Shown here one piece after another: positions 16,265 through 25,800 of a stretch of DNA of 64,000 bases. The DNA is taken from NCBI RefSeq assembly GCF_000023125.1, contig NC_013037.1:2976001-3040000 (forward strand), given 5' to 3'. The notes below the pieces were generated by a model, which was not told where the DNA came from, ran no database searches, and was given only the letters and a program-made list of their open reading frames with translations. How positions within the stretch are numbered: position 1 is the first letter of the stretch; the number at the start of each line of letters is the position of its first letter. This stretch comes from Dyadobacter fermentans DSM 18053 (GTDB lineage: Bacteria; Bacteroidota; Bacteroidia; Cytophagales; Spirosomataceae). The translations under genes were made by a program, and so were the position numbers.

Positions 16265-17800
16265 TCAATCCATTACATTCTCATCCCGCCGGTTGTCGAT
16301 ATACACCGCACCGATGACGAACGACAATGCCGCGATGCCGATGGGATACCAAAGCCCGGAAAGCGGTGTCGAGCCCTGGAAAGAGGCGATGAGCGTGGCG
16401 ATAAACGGCACCAGTCCGCCGAAAACGCCATTACCGATGTGGTAAGGCAGCGACATGGAGGTATAGCGGATCTGGGTTGGGAAAAGTTCTACGAGAAATG
16501 CGGCAATGGGGCCGTAAACCATCGTTACGAGCACCACCTGAAAGAACACCAGGAGGATCACCATGATGTACGACTCCCGCGAAAGCGTCACGTCCTTGAT
16601 TACCGTTTGCACAGCGGGAACCTCCGCCAGCACATCTTCGGTGATCACTTCTACCTTCGATTCCTTGAATGTCATTCCATTGGTGAGGGTCTTGGTAACG
16701 GTGGTTGTGATGAGCGAGTCGGCCTTGTCGGGAACGAGTCCGCGCTCGATCACCGGCTCTGATTCGCTCAGGAGCATGGTTTTCTGCATTTCGGTCACGT
16801 TGGTGGCGTCGAGAAAATATTGGTAAATCGGCCGGTAGCAAAGCACGCCGAGCAGCATACCCGTGAGCATGATCCATTTGCGGCCCACCTTGTCGCTCCA
16901 CGAACCAAAAACGACAAAAAACGGTGTGGCAAAAACGATCGCCCAAAGCAGAATGTAACGCGACTCGTTAAAATCGAGCTTACAGGTATTTTCAAGAAAC
17001 GATTGCGCATAGAATTGTCCCGTATACCAGACTACCCCCTGCCCCATCGTTGCGCCAAACAGTGCGACAAGCACCATTTTGAAATTGGCCCTTTTCTGAA
17101 AACTTTCTTTCAAAGGATTAGCGGAGACTTTTCCTTCGGCTTTCAGTTTCGAAAAAACCGGCGATTCATGCATTTTCATGCGAATGTAAATCGACACCAC
17201 CACGAGCAGGATCGAAACCAGAAACGGAATGCGCCAGCCCCAGTCGGCGAACTTTTCGGCGCCCATGATATTTTTTGTCAACACGATCACCCCCAGCGAC
17301 AGGAACAGCCCCAGCGTCGCGGTGGTCTGTATCCAGCTTGTAAAAAAACCTCTCCGGCCTACGGGCGCATGTTCGGCCACGTAGGTAGCCGCGCCTCCGT
17401 ATTCGCCCCCGAGCGCAAGCCCCTGCACGAGGCGGAGGATCAGCACCAGAATGGGTGCTGCATAGCCGATGCTGGAATAGGAAGGAATGAGGCCGATGAG
17501 GAACGTAGAGCCGCCCATGAGCACGAGCGTAAGCAAAAACGTGTATTTCCGACCGATCAAATCGCCAAGGCGGCCGAAGACGAGCGCCCCGAAAGGCCGC
17601 ACGATAAAGCCCGCCGCGAAAATTGCCAGCGTGTTGATCAGCGCCGAGGCACCGGCGTCGCTCGGGAAGAGCTGCTGCCCGATAATGACCGCCAGGCTGC
17701 CGAAAATGTAGAAGTCATACCATTCAATTAATGTACCTAATGAAGATGCAGCGATTACCTGCGTAATGCTTTGTGTAACATTGGATTCGGTGGAACGCAT
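16265..17800 (-). CDS. MFS transporter, metabolite:H+ symporter (MHS) family
   Basis: A 511-residue major facilitator with 12 predicted spans and MHS landmarks: the N-terminal GTLIEWYDFYIFGSLA, the motif A segment GRLGDLIGRK (residues 76-85) and GLALGGEYGGAATYVAEHAP. The family imports compatible solutes or organic acids with protons. Oddly, residues about 331-408, in the C-terminal half, form a hydrophilic, Thr/Val/Glu-rich loop of some 78 residues that typical members lack. The substrate cannot be inferred. Confidence 0.9.
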   Translation of the reverse strand: MRSTESNVTQSITQVIAASSLGTLIEWYDFYIFGSLAVIIGQQLFPSDAGASALINTLAIFAAGFIVRPFGALVFGRLGDLIGRKYTFLLTLVLMGGSTFLIGLIPSYSSIGYAAPILVLILRLVQGLALGGEYGGAATYVAEHAPVGRRGFFTSWIQTTATLGLFLSLGVIVLTKNIMGAEKFADWGWRIPFLVSILLVVVSIYIRMKMHESPVFSKLKAEGKVSANPLKESFQKRANFKMVLVALFGATMGQGVVWYTGQFYAQSFLENTCKLDFNESRYILLWAIVFATPFFVVFGSWSDKVGRKWIMLTGMLLGVLCYRPIYQYFLDATNVTEMQKTMLLSESEPVIERGLVPDKADSLITTTVTKTLTNGMTFKESKVEVITEDVLAEVPAVQTVIKDVTLSRESYIMVILLVFFQVVLVTMVYGPIAAFLVELFPTQIRYTSMSLPYHIGNGVFGGLVPFIATLIASFQGSTPLSGLWYPIGIAALSFVIGAVYIDNRRDENVMD

Positions 17801-17880
17801 GGGTTTAGGAAAGGTGAGGAATTGAACAATTTAGGTGAATAAGTCACAACCCTCAGTTCATTACTCATAACCCGGACATA

Positions 17881-17909
17881 AAAAAGCCCCTGAAAATGTT
17901 CCAGAGGCA
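17881..17909 (-). terminator. Rho-independent terminator
   Basis: Read on the minus strand, GCCTCTG and CAGGGGC form a 7-bp stem (one G-U pair) with a 9-nt loop, followed directly by TTTTTT. It ends the transcript of the acidic protein gene at 17933. Confidence 0.75.
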
Positions 17910-17932
17910 GGTCTTGATTTGCAAACGGATTA

Positions 17933-18220
17933 TCAGAAATCGTCGTCGTCGTCATCGAAATCGTCGAGCCTTCTCAGCAGCTCATCGCCGTCTTCGATCA
18001 CCACTTCGCGGTCCTCTATATCTTCATCATATTCGTCGATTACCTTTTCATCATCGACATCCTCATCCAGATCTTCATCCTCTTCGTCATCTTCGTACGG
18101 ATCTTTTTGCGCTACCGTACGGGTCTTTTTTGTGCTCCCTTGGTAGTCAGGGAAAACAGCTGGTTCTAAAATCGCCTCGCTGATGTCAGCAAAGGCCAGT
18201 TCTCCACTTTCGCGTATCAT
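17933..18220 (-). CDS. Highly acidic small protein
   Basis: A 95-residue protein whose C-terminal half is almost wholly Asp and Glu, ending in a run of aspartates (DDDDDDF). The N-terminal 40 residues are ordinary. No domain is recognised; an intrinsically disordered chaperone-like, nucleic-acid-mimicking or cation-binding role is possible but unsupported. A good terminator follows, and the reading frame is clean, so the gene is probably real. Confidence 0.65.
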   Translation of the reverse strand: MIRESGELAFADISEAILEPAVFPDYQGSTKKTRTVAQKDPYEDDEEDEDLDEDVDDEKVIDEYDEDIEDREVVIEDGDELLRRLDDFDDDDDDF

Positions 18221-18509
18221 GACAGTGTTTTGTTAAATGGTTTCAATTTAAACGTACGACCTAAATTATTAAAATATTCTGCTAGCCTATCTTCTTTGCT
18301 GTCGAAAGATTTCATCAATAATTGACACTACAAAAATAATGATTTGGTAAAATGTAAAAACCTCTTGAAATTGCCAGAGATAAAAAAATCGCGGTCTGCT
18401 GCCCCGGAATGCCCTGCATGGCCGGTTCGTTTCCATTACATCTGGCTGCAAATGAACACACTTCCCGATACCCGAACCCGTTTTTCCCAATCCTAACCCT
18501 TTTGACTGA

Positions 18510-19247
18510 ATGCTGAAAAAATTTGTTCTCATGGGACTGCTCGCGTGTGGTCTTATGCACCGGGGACTCGCCGCCGACGCCGTGCCCGACTCATCCCTGA
18601 CCGTCAGGAAGACGACCGACTTCAAGGTGAACGGCGAAGGGACTGCCTCCAACTGGTCGGCCGCGCAGTGGTTCAACATCACCGTTCAAAAAGGCCCCAA
18701 CCAACCCGCGCCCGGCAAGCAATTCCCTACCCGTGTGAAAATACTTTACTCCGAAAAAGGCATGTATTTCCTCTTCGAATGCACCGACCGGAAGCTGACT
18801 TCGACGATCATGGAGGACTTTGGCGCGTTGTTCAAAGAGGATGTGGTGGAAGTATTCCTCTGGCCCGACACCTCGGTGCCCATTTACCTTGAATATGAAG
18901 TTTCCCCGCTGAACTACGAGCTGGCAATCCTCGTCCCGAATATCAAAGGACGCGCGCAAGGCTGGAAACCATGGCATTACAACGATCGCAACCGCGTCCA
19001 GCACGAAACCAGCGCGCAGGGCGGACAAAAGAAAAGCATGGCGGCCGTGGATGGATGGAAAGCCGAATTCTTCATTCCATTCGCACTCATGAACCCGATC
19101 GCCAACGCCGCCCCGAAACCGGGCGAAAAGTGGCGCGGCAACTTCTACCGCATCGATTACGACAGCGAACCGACCTATTACTCGTGGCAGAAAACCGGCG
19201 GCAGTTTTCATGAATTCAACAAATTCGGCACGTTGGTATTTGAATAG
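18510..19247 (+). CDS. Exported carbohydrate-binding protein, CBM9-like
   Basis: A 245-residue protein with a signal peptide (MLKKFVLMGLLACGLMHRGLAAD). A CBM9-like beta-sandwich follows: ILYSEKGMYFLFECTDRKL, EDVVEVFLWPDTSVPIYLEYEVSP, and a WKAEFFIPFALM block late in the domain. Such single-domain proteins usually bind sugars in the periplasm or at the surface, with or without an attached enzyme; none is attached here. The 289-bp spacer upstream is shared with the divergent acidic protein gene. Confidence 0.83.
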   Translation: MLKKFVLMGLLACGLMHRGLAADAVPDSSLTVRKTTDFKVNGEGTASNWSAAQWFNITVQKGPNQPAPGKQFPTRVKILYSEKGMYFLFECTDRKLTSTIMEDFGALFKEDVVEVFLWPDTSVPIYLEYEVSPLNYELAILVPNIKGRAQGWKPWHYNDRNRVQHETSAQGGQKKSMAAVDGWKAEFFIPFALMNPIANAAPKPGEKWRGNFYRIDYDSEPTYYSWQKTGGSFHEFNKFGTLVFE

Positions 19248-19260
19248 CAGCGTGGGTTAG

Positions 19261-19515
19261 GAGGCACCTCCGGAGCCCCCGAATGTTGATTTGGACGTGT
19301 TTCCTATAAACAGGACGCCCCTCCGGGGCACGATGCCACCGGCCCGGGCCATCCTGTTTATGGCAGTTTACATAAACAAAATGCGCCGCGAAGGTAGCGC
19401 GATCGCAGGCCCGGAGGGCCATCCGTTTATGGCGATTTACACAAACAGAAGGCGCCGCGAAGACCGTACGATCACAGGCCCGGAGGGCCTTCCTGTTTCT
19501 AGGAACCACCGGTGT
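19261..19515. repeat. Cluster of REP-like hairpins, family B
   Basis: GC-rich short-loop hairpins such as GCCCCTCCGGGGC (19317-19329) are followed by three units beginning GGCCCGG at 19341, 19408 and 19477, a spacing of 67 and 69 bp. Units carry CATCCTGTTTATGG-like text and a shared AAACA...GGCGCCGCGAAG segment. The reverse-complement junction TATAAACAGGA occurs at about 19304. The same elements recur at 35341-35475. The cluster occupies nearly all of the 343-bp spacer. Confidence 0.75.
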
Positions 19516-19590
19516 ACACCTTAATGCCAAACTCCGTGAGGAGTTTCCTAAATTACGCAACCACATCACTTAAAACATTTAACCACGATC

Positions 19591-20694
19591 ATGAAAAGAA
19601 CCATTCTTTCATTCATTCTTTTATTGTCGGCTATGACTGCATTTGCACAAAAACCCAAAAAGGAAATACTCTACCTGGGTACCTATACGCAGAAAGGCGA
19701 AGGCATTTACGTATACGAATTCGATCGCAGCAACTTTTCTTTTAAGGAATTGCAGGTGGTGACCAGCAAAACCAGCCCGTCGTTCCTCGAATTTCACCCC
19801 AATAAAAAATACCTCTATGCCGCCAACGAAGGCAGCAATGCGGTTTCTGCCTATGCCATCGACCAGGCCAGCGGCAAGCTCACGGCATTGAACACCCAGC
19901 CTGCGCAAGGCAAAGGCCCATGCCATGTAAGCGTTGACCCAAAGGGGCGTTTCATTTATCTGTCGAACTACGGAAGCGGCGATCTGGCGGTGTATAAACT
20001 GAACCAGGATGGCAGCATCGGTGCGCTGGCAGATACGATCCAGGACAAAGGCCGGCCCGACCAGAAGCCGCATATGCACTCTATCATTCCTTCTGCCGAC
20101 GGGAAATACCTTTACGCTTCGGACCTCGGCATTGACAAAATCATGGTTTATTCCATTGATCCACAAACCGGTAAGCTCACGCCGGGCTCCGTTCCTTACG
20201 CAGAAGTGAAAGCCGGCGACGGTCCGCGCCATTTCGCCATTCACCCGAACGGCAATTTCGGGTACTCGGCCGGTGAGCTGGCATCCGTCGTGAACTCGTT
20301 CAAGATCGTGAAGGGAAGCGGGGCATTGGTGCCGTTTGAGCGCGTGACGATGCTGCCTGCCGACTTTACCGGCAAAAGCTACGCCGCCGACGTCCATTTT
20401 TCGCCGGACGGGAAGTTTCTCTACGCCTCCAACCGCGGGCATGAAAGCCTCGCTATCTACGGCGTCGACGCGAAAACGGGCAAGCTCACCGTTGCCGGAC
20501 ATGCCGATACGCACGGCAAGCATCCGCGCAACTTTCTCATTGACGCAAAAGGAGAGTTTGCCATTGCAACCAACCGCGACAATGACAATGCGGTGTTCTT
20601 CAAACGCGACGCCGCTACCGGGCAATTGACTTATACCGGGAAAGAGATCAGCGTGCCTACGCCCGTGTGCGTGAAGCAACTGTTCCTGAACTAA
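19591..20694 (+). CDS. Exported lactonase family protein (6-phosphogluconolactonase-like propeller)
   Basis: 367 residues with a signal peptide (MKRTILSFILLLSAMTAFAQ) and a seven-bladed propeller of the YbhE/Pgl type. Repeated blades read YLYAANEGSNAVSAY, FIYLSNYGSGDLAVYKL and FLYASNRGHESLAIY; GDGPRHFAIHPNG is the family's phosphogluconolactonase-like signature. Because it is exported, a free sugar lactone is a likelier substrate than the 6-phospho compound. It could hydrolyse aldonolactones made by the PQQ-type dehydrogenases encoded downstream, but that link is only by proximity. Confidence 0.88.
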   Translation: MKRTILSFILLLSAMTAFAQKPKKEILYLGTYTQKGEGIYVYEFDRSNFSFKELQVVTSKTSPSFLEFHPNKKYLYAANEGSNAVSAYAIDQASGKLTALNTQPAQGKGPCHVSVDPKGRFIYLSNYGSGDLAVYKLNQDGSIGALADTIQDKGRPDQKPHMHSIIPSADGKYLYASDLGIDKIMVYSIDPQTGKLTPGSVPYAEVKAGDGPRHFAIHPNGNFGYSAGELASVVNSFKIVKGSGALVPFERVTMLPADFTGKSYAADVHFSPDGKFLYASNRGHESLAIYGVDAKTGKLTVAGHADTHGKHPRNFLIDAKGEFAIATNRDNDNAVFFKRDAATGQLTYTGKEISVPTPVCVKQLFLN

Positions 20695-20714
20695 TTCTTC
20701 CTGTTTATCCGCCC

Positions 20715-20789
20715 TGATGGAAATGGGCGCCAATGGCTGAAAAAACATTATTCAAGAATATTTTCAGCGATTGGCGCTTATTTCCATCA
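20715..20789. repeat. Long imperfect palindrome downstream of the lactonase gene
   Basis: Arms of about 29 bp (TGATGGAAA...GGCTGAAAA and TTTTCAGC...TTTCCATCA) pair with few mismatches around a loop of roughly 17 nt. It lies 20 bp after the lactonase stop, so it could terminate or protect the transcript. No T-run follows the full stem. Confidence 0.65.
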
Positions 20790-20989
20790 ACTTTTCTAAT
20801 TTTAGAAATCTGAACGCTATTATTCGTTATAATTTGAGATACACCGAAGAAAATATTACTTTTTTGATATTTGGCACAAATTTCACTTGTACCAATTCTA
20901 AATAAGCAGTTCGGCCGATCACTCCGCGCCCGAAAGGTCATTGAATAAAGTTTTGGAATTACCTGATACCCAATTTAGCCACAGTTATG

Positions 20990-21529
20990 ATGAACGGCCA
21001 GGATGATTTGCTTCTTATTTCCCTGATCAAGCAAGGAGATAACCGGGCGCTCGATTGCCTTTTCCGGAAATACTATTATTCACTTTGCCGTTTTGCCACT
21101 TACCTGAACAACCGCAAAGACCTGGCCGAAGAAGTCGTGGCCGACGTATTTTTCAAGATCTGGGAAAAGCGCGAAAGCCTCACGGTTGAAAAGAATGTCC
21201 GGTCGTACCTCTTCACCGCCACCCGCCACACCTGCATTAATTACATGAAGCAGGAAAAGTATGTGATGGAGGAGCTCAACGACGATATGATCGAAGAAAC
21301 GCCCGGCCCGGACGATGAACTGATGTACCACGAGCTCGAAACGCGCATTACCGACCTGATCAACTACCTCCCCCAGAAAAGAAAAGCGATTTTTCAACTG
21401 AACCGGTTTGAAGGTTTTACCTACAACGAAATCGCTGAAATCCTCTCCCTTTCCGCTAAAACCGTAGAAAATCAAATGGGTAAGGCCATTAAGCAGCTGA
21501 AACTTCTGCAAAAAACTTATCAGATTTAA
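20990..21529 (+). CDS. ECF-type RNA polymerase sigma factor
   Basis: A 179-residue sigma-70 family factor of the extracytoplasmic type. Region 2 spans about residues 20-90 (DLAEEVVADVFFKIWEKR, SYLFTATRHTCINYMK) and region 4 about 120-175 (LPQKRKAIFQLNRFEGFTYNEIAEIL, SAKTVENQMGKAIK). It is directly followed by a FecR-type anti-sigma and a SusC with an STN domain: the standard surface-signalling cascade in which substrate binding at the outer membrane frees the sigma factor to induce the locus. The ATG at 20990 follows another ATG at 20987. Confidence 0.92.
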   Translation: MNGQDDLLLISLIKQGDNRALDCLFRKYYYSLCRFATYLNNRKDLAEEVVADVFFKIWEKRESLTVEKNVRSYLFTATRHTCINYMKQEKYVMEELNDDMIEETPGPDDELMYHELETRITDLINYLPQKRKAIFQLNRFEGFTYNEIAEILSLSAKTVENQMGKAIKQLKLLQKTYQI

Positions 21530-21598
21530 AATTTATTCTGAAAGGATGGGGGTATCCCCATTTTTTATTTGTCCTAACATTAGAAAGCTCCGAATTTG

Positions 21599-22633
21599 AT
21601 GTCTGATCATACCCCATGGCCCCTTATCGCCAAGTACCTTGCTGGCGAATGCAACCCCGAAGAGAAACTGGCTATGGAATGGTGGCTTGAAGACTATGAT
21701 AATCTCCGGATGTTCAGGCGGATAGAAGCCGCATGGAAGCAGGAAAAAGAACCGGAAAACGATCCGGCGCATAATCTGGAAAGCGGACTTGCGAGGCTGC
21801 ATGCCCGCATGGCGGAACATGCAGAAGTGCCCGCCCAGGCCCTTTCCGGCACGTCCAGGCTTGTGAAGCTCAGTTCCTGGCTGGCCGCGGCGAGCATTGT
21901 ACTGGCAATCGGATTGGGCTATTTCCTGGTGAACAGGCCGCACAGCGGCCATTCGAATGCCGGCATTGCGATGGAAACCCGCACCAGCGGCTCGAAAGAA
22001 ATTGTGAGTATCGAACTGTCCGACGGGACGCAGGTTTGGCTCAATAAAAACAGTAAAATCGAATACCCGAAAGCGTTCGACGGGGACGAAAGAGCGGTTT
22101 ACCTGCAAGGAGAAGCGTTTTTTGAGGTAGTCCCGAACCCGGACAAACCATTTATCGTGAAGTGCGACAAGCTGTCCACGCGGGTTTTGGGGACGTCGTT
22201 CGATGTAAAAGCCTATAATGGGGACGAGACTGCATCGGTGTCGGTTGCGACCGGAAAAGTAGAGGTTAGCAAGGAAATCGAGGAAGGCGAGCCGGTCCGG
22301 ATTACGCAACTGACGCCCGAGCAGGAACTCGTGATCAATACAGAAAAAGACGAAACGTATATAAATATCGTTAGCGTCGCAAACATTGCGCCGTGGCACC
22401 TGGGCCAGCTTGTTTTCCGGGACAATACTTACGACGAGGTAATGCAGGCATTGCAGGAGCGCTTCGGCAAACGGATTGTTTTTAAAAGCAGTATTGGTCA
22501 ATGCCGTGTAATGGCCAGTTTCAATTCCACTGCATCATTAAATGATGTGCTAAAACTATTGAGTATGTCCAATTCTTTCGACTATGTGATCGGCCGGGAC
22601 GTCGTCACGATCACCGGGGGGACGTGCCGTTAG
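21599..22633 (+). CDS. FecR-type anti-sigma factor
   Basis: 344 residues: an N-terminal cytosolic sigma-binding segment (IAKYLAGECNPEEKLAMEWW), one membrane span (about residues 95-115), then the periplasmic FecR domain (SIELSDGTQVWLNKNSKIEYPKAF, GEAFFEVVPNPDKPFIVKC, STRVLGTSFDVKAY). A C-terminal STN-like fold (ALQERFGKRIVF) follows. It holds the ECF sigma factor encoded 69 bp upstream and senses the SusC STN domain encoded downstream. The start is the ATG at 21599, after an in-frame TTG. Confidence 0.9.
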   Translation: MSDHTPWPLIAKYLAGECNPEEKLAMEWWLEDYDNLRMFRRIEAAWKQEKEPENDPAHNLESGLARLHARMAEHAEVPAQALSGTSRLVKLSSWLAAASIVLAIGLGYFLVNRPHSGHSNAGIAMETRTSGSKEIVSIELSDGTQVWLNKNSKIEYPKAFDGDERAVYLQGEAFFEVVPNPDKPFIVKCDKLSTRVLGTSFDVKAYNGDETASVSVATGKVEVSKEIEEGEPVRITQLTPEQELVINTEKDETYINIVSVANIAPWHLGQLVFRDNTYDEVMQALQERFGKRIVFKSSIGQCRVMASFNSTASLNDVLKLLSMSNSFDYVIGRDVVTITGGTCR

Positions 22634-22727
22634 GCATTCATTTCCATCCTTTTTCACATACATCTCTAACAGAATCCTTGCGGCCACAACTACCCGCGCG
22701 CCATCGGCTGTGTATGAGCCGCCGTGG

Positions 22728-22797
22728 TAACCGGCCGTGCTTAACCGGCCGTGCTTAACCGGCCGTGCCTAACCGGCTGTGCCTGACCGGCCGTGCC
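22728..22797. repeat. 14-bp tandem repeat, five exact-length units
   Basis: Five consecutive 14-bp units, consensus TAACCGGCCGTGCT, with substitutions only in the last three. Each contains the palindrome CGGCCG. The array lies between the FecR and SusC genes, where the SusC promoter should be. Confidence 0.8.
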
Positions 22798-22894
22798 CAG
22801 TTGTAAGCAAGGTGTTTTGACTATGAATTATTATGAAGTTGCTCTGATAATTAATTCCCTCAAATCCATTTAACCTCAATCTACTCAAAACAGT

Positions 22895-25800
22895 ATGCGA
22901 AAAAAGTTACCCGACACCCAACAGAAAACAGGAACGGCGCTCAGGCGAGGCTTGGCTGTGATCCTGGCATGTTTGATGTTCGTTCAACCGCTCCTTGCAG
23001 CAACGCCCCGGTCGATTCAGGGGATCGAGGAGGTCAAGATCTCGCTGGATCTGAAAGAAGTGACCCTTCAGAATGCCTTCATCGCGATTGAAAAGAAAAG
23101 CGATTTCAAGTTCATCACCACCATCGAGCGTATCGACAAAAAACGGAAGGTGTCTATCCACGCGGAGAAAAAACCGGTGAAGGAAGTGCTGGAAAGCATC
23201 CTGAACGGCACCGGACTGGGCTACACGCAGGTGGATAACAACATCGTGATCAGCAACAAAACTGCTGAAAGAGCCACCGGACAGGTGATCGCACCTGCTC
23301 CCACCGCCATTCAGCTCGCAAAGGAGATCAAGGGCACCGTGAAAGACAATGCCGGAGCGGGCATTCCGGGCACGAACATCCTCGTGAAAGGCTCCAACGT
23401 AGGGACCACTACCGGCGCGGACGGCACGTACGCGATCAATGTGCCCGACGAAAACGCCGTGCTGGTGTTTTCGTCGATAGGCTATGTATCGCAGGAAGTG
23501 ACCGTAGGCGGCCAAACCACGATCGACATTACGCTGGTGGAAGATGTGAAGCAGCTCGGCGAGGTGGTGGTAACGGCATTGGGTATCGAACGTAATGCCA
23601 AAACGCTCACCTACGCGACGCAGCAGATCGACGGTAAAAAGCTCACCGACGTGCGCGACGCGAACTTTGTGAACACCCTCTCCGGTAAAGTGGCCGGCGC
23701 GGTGATCACACAGGGTTCGTCGGGCCCCGGTTCCGCAACCCGCGTGGTACTGCGCGGTAACCGTTCTATTGCCGGTAACAACAATGCATTGTTCGTGGTG
23801 GACGGTGTGCCGATCGACAACACGGCGCGCGGCCAGGTAACGAGCGATTTCGGTGGTATCAACGGCTCCGATGGTGCCGCGAACATCAACCCGGACGACA
23901 TCGAGTCGATGAACATCCTGAAAGGTGCGGCAGCTTCGGCATTGTACGGCAGCCGGGCAGCCAACGGGGTGATCATGATTACAACTAAAAAAGGTAAGGC
24001 CGGCAAGGTAAGCGCGGACATTAACTCCGGCGTGGTGGTAGAAACGCCATTTTTGCTGCCTAAGCTTCAAAACACTTACGGACAGGGCAGTGGCGGTGTG
24101 GAAAGTACCAATTCCAGCCAGAGCTGGGGTCCTGCCATGCAGACCTATCCGAACAACATCAGCGATTTCTACCGCAATGCGATCTCGACCAACAATTCGA
24201 TCGGCGTTTCGGCCGGCTCGGAAAAGATCCAGACGTATTTGTCTTATACCAACAATGCCAACCAGGGTATTCTGCGGAACAACAAGCTCATGCGGCATAC
24301 CTTCAACCTCCGTTTGAACACACAGATTACCAAGCGCCTCTCGGCCGATGCCAAAATCACCTATATCAACTCCGACATTCAGAACAAACCACGTTCGGGT
24401 GAAGAGAGCTCTGTAACCATGAACTTGTACAAAATCCCGCGCAGCGTGGATTTGAACCAATACAAAAATTTCGAGGACGCCGCAGGTAAACCTACTTACT
24501 GGGCAAGCTCGGGCATTTACATGAACCCTTACTGGACGATCAACCGCACGTTCGAATCGGAAAAACGTAACCGCGTGATTTCCCTGGGTTCTGTTAAATA
24601 TGAACTGACTGACTGGCTGAACGTGCAAGGCCGGATCAGCTACGACTGGTATGCCGACCGAGTGAATCGTGGTTTTTACAATAATACTTTGCTTTTTGCA
24701 GGATCGGGCGGCTCCTACTGGGACTGGACGGCCGAAACTGTGGAACGCAACATGGACGTGATCGTTTCGGGTAATAACAATCTGGGTAAAGACCTGCACC
24801 TAACCTACAACTTCGGTGCCGGCCAGACTTACCAAAAATATTCGCAGGTAGGCGGCACCACGACCGGCCTTACCGTGCCTAACTTCTTCGACCTTTCGTT
24901 TGCCGCCGCATTGACACAGCTGACTGCATTCAGCCAGAAAGAGCTGCAATATGTGTTTGGAACGGCGTCATTGTCGTACCGCGACTTCATCACGGTTGAC
25001 GGCTCGGTTCGCAACGACTGGTCTTCGACATTGCCTAAGCCTTATTCATACGCCTACTTCTCATTCGGCGGTAATGTGATCCTCACGGAAGCATTCAAAC
25101 TGCCGGAAGTGATCAGCTTCGCAAAACTGCGCGGATCGTGGGCGCAGGTGGGTAACGACACCGACCCTTATCGTTTGCTGCAAACCTACACATTCACGCA
25201 GGGTGGCAATGGCGGCGGTTATATCAACCGCAACACAACCCGTCCGGCCGAGAACCTGAAACCGGAGATTTCGTCTTCAACGGAGTTTGGTCTGGATCTG
25301 CGCTTGTTCTCGGGCAAACTGGGATTGGATTTTACCTACTACAATACCAACACGGTGAACCAGCTGCTCACATTGCCGCAAGCTACGCCGACCGGCTTCC
25401 AGAACCAGTTCATCAATGCGGGTAAAATCAACAACAAAGGTTTCGAGATTTCATTGACCGCCTCGCCATTGAAGGGCAAATCGCTGACCTGGGACGCGAC
25501 GCTCAACTTCGCGCGCAACGTGAACAAGATCATCGAACTGCACCCGAGCATCAAAACCGCCAACCTCGGCGGAAACACCCGCACTACCACGGCCATCGTA
25601 CGTGAAGGCGGCTCATACGGGGATTTGCAGGCATTTGGCTGGAAAAAAGACGCAAATGGCAATTACGTCGTGAATGCGAAAGGACTTCCGGTTGCAACGG
25701 CATTCGATAACATCGTAGGTAACTTCAACCCTAAATTCACGATTGGCTTCAACAACTCGTTCTCTTACAAAAACTTCGTATTTAGCTTCCTCGTGGATGG

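Noticed and set aside
19621..20748. A 375-codon minus-strand frame opposite the lactonase gene
   Set aside because: It is the antisense shadow of a clear propeller protein and shows no family features.
22907..24799. A 630-codon open frame on the minus strand opposite SusC
   Set aside because: It lies wholly inside a secure SusC gene, has a low-complexity His/Val/Arg-rich translation and no recognisable domain; long antisense frames follow from this genome's codon bias.
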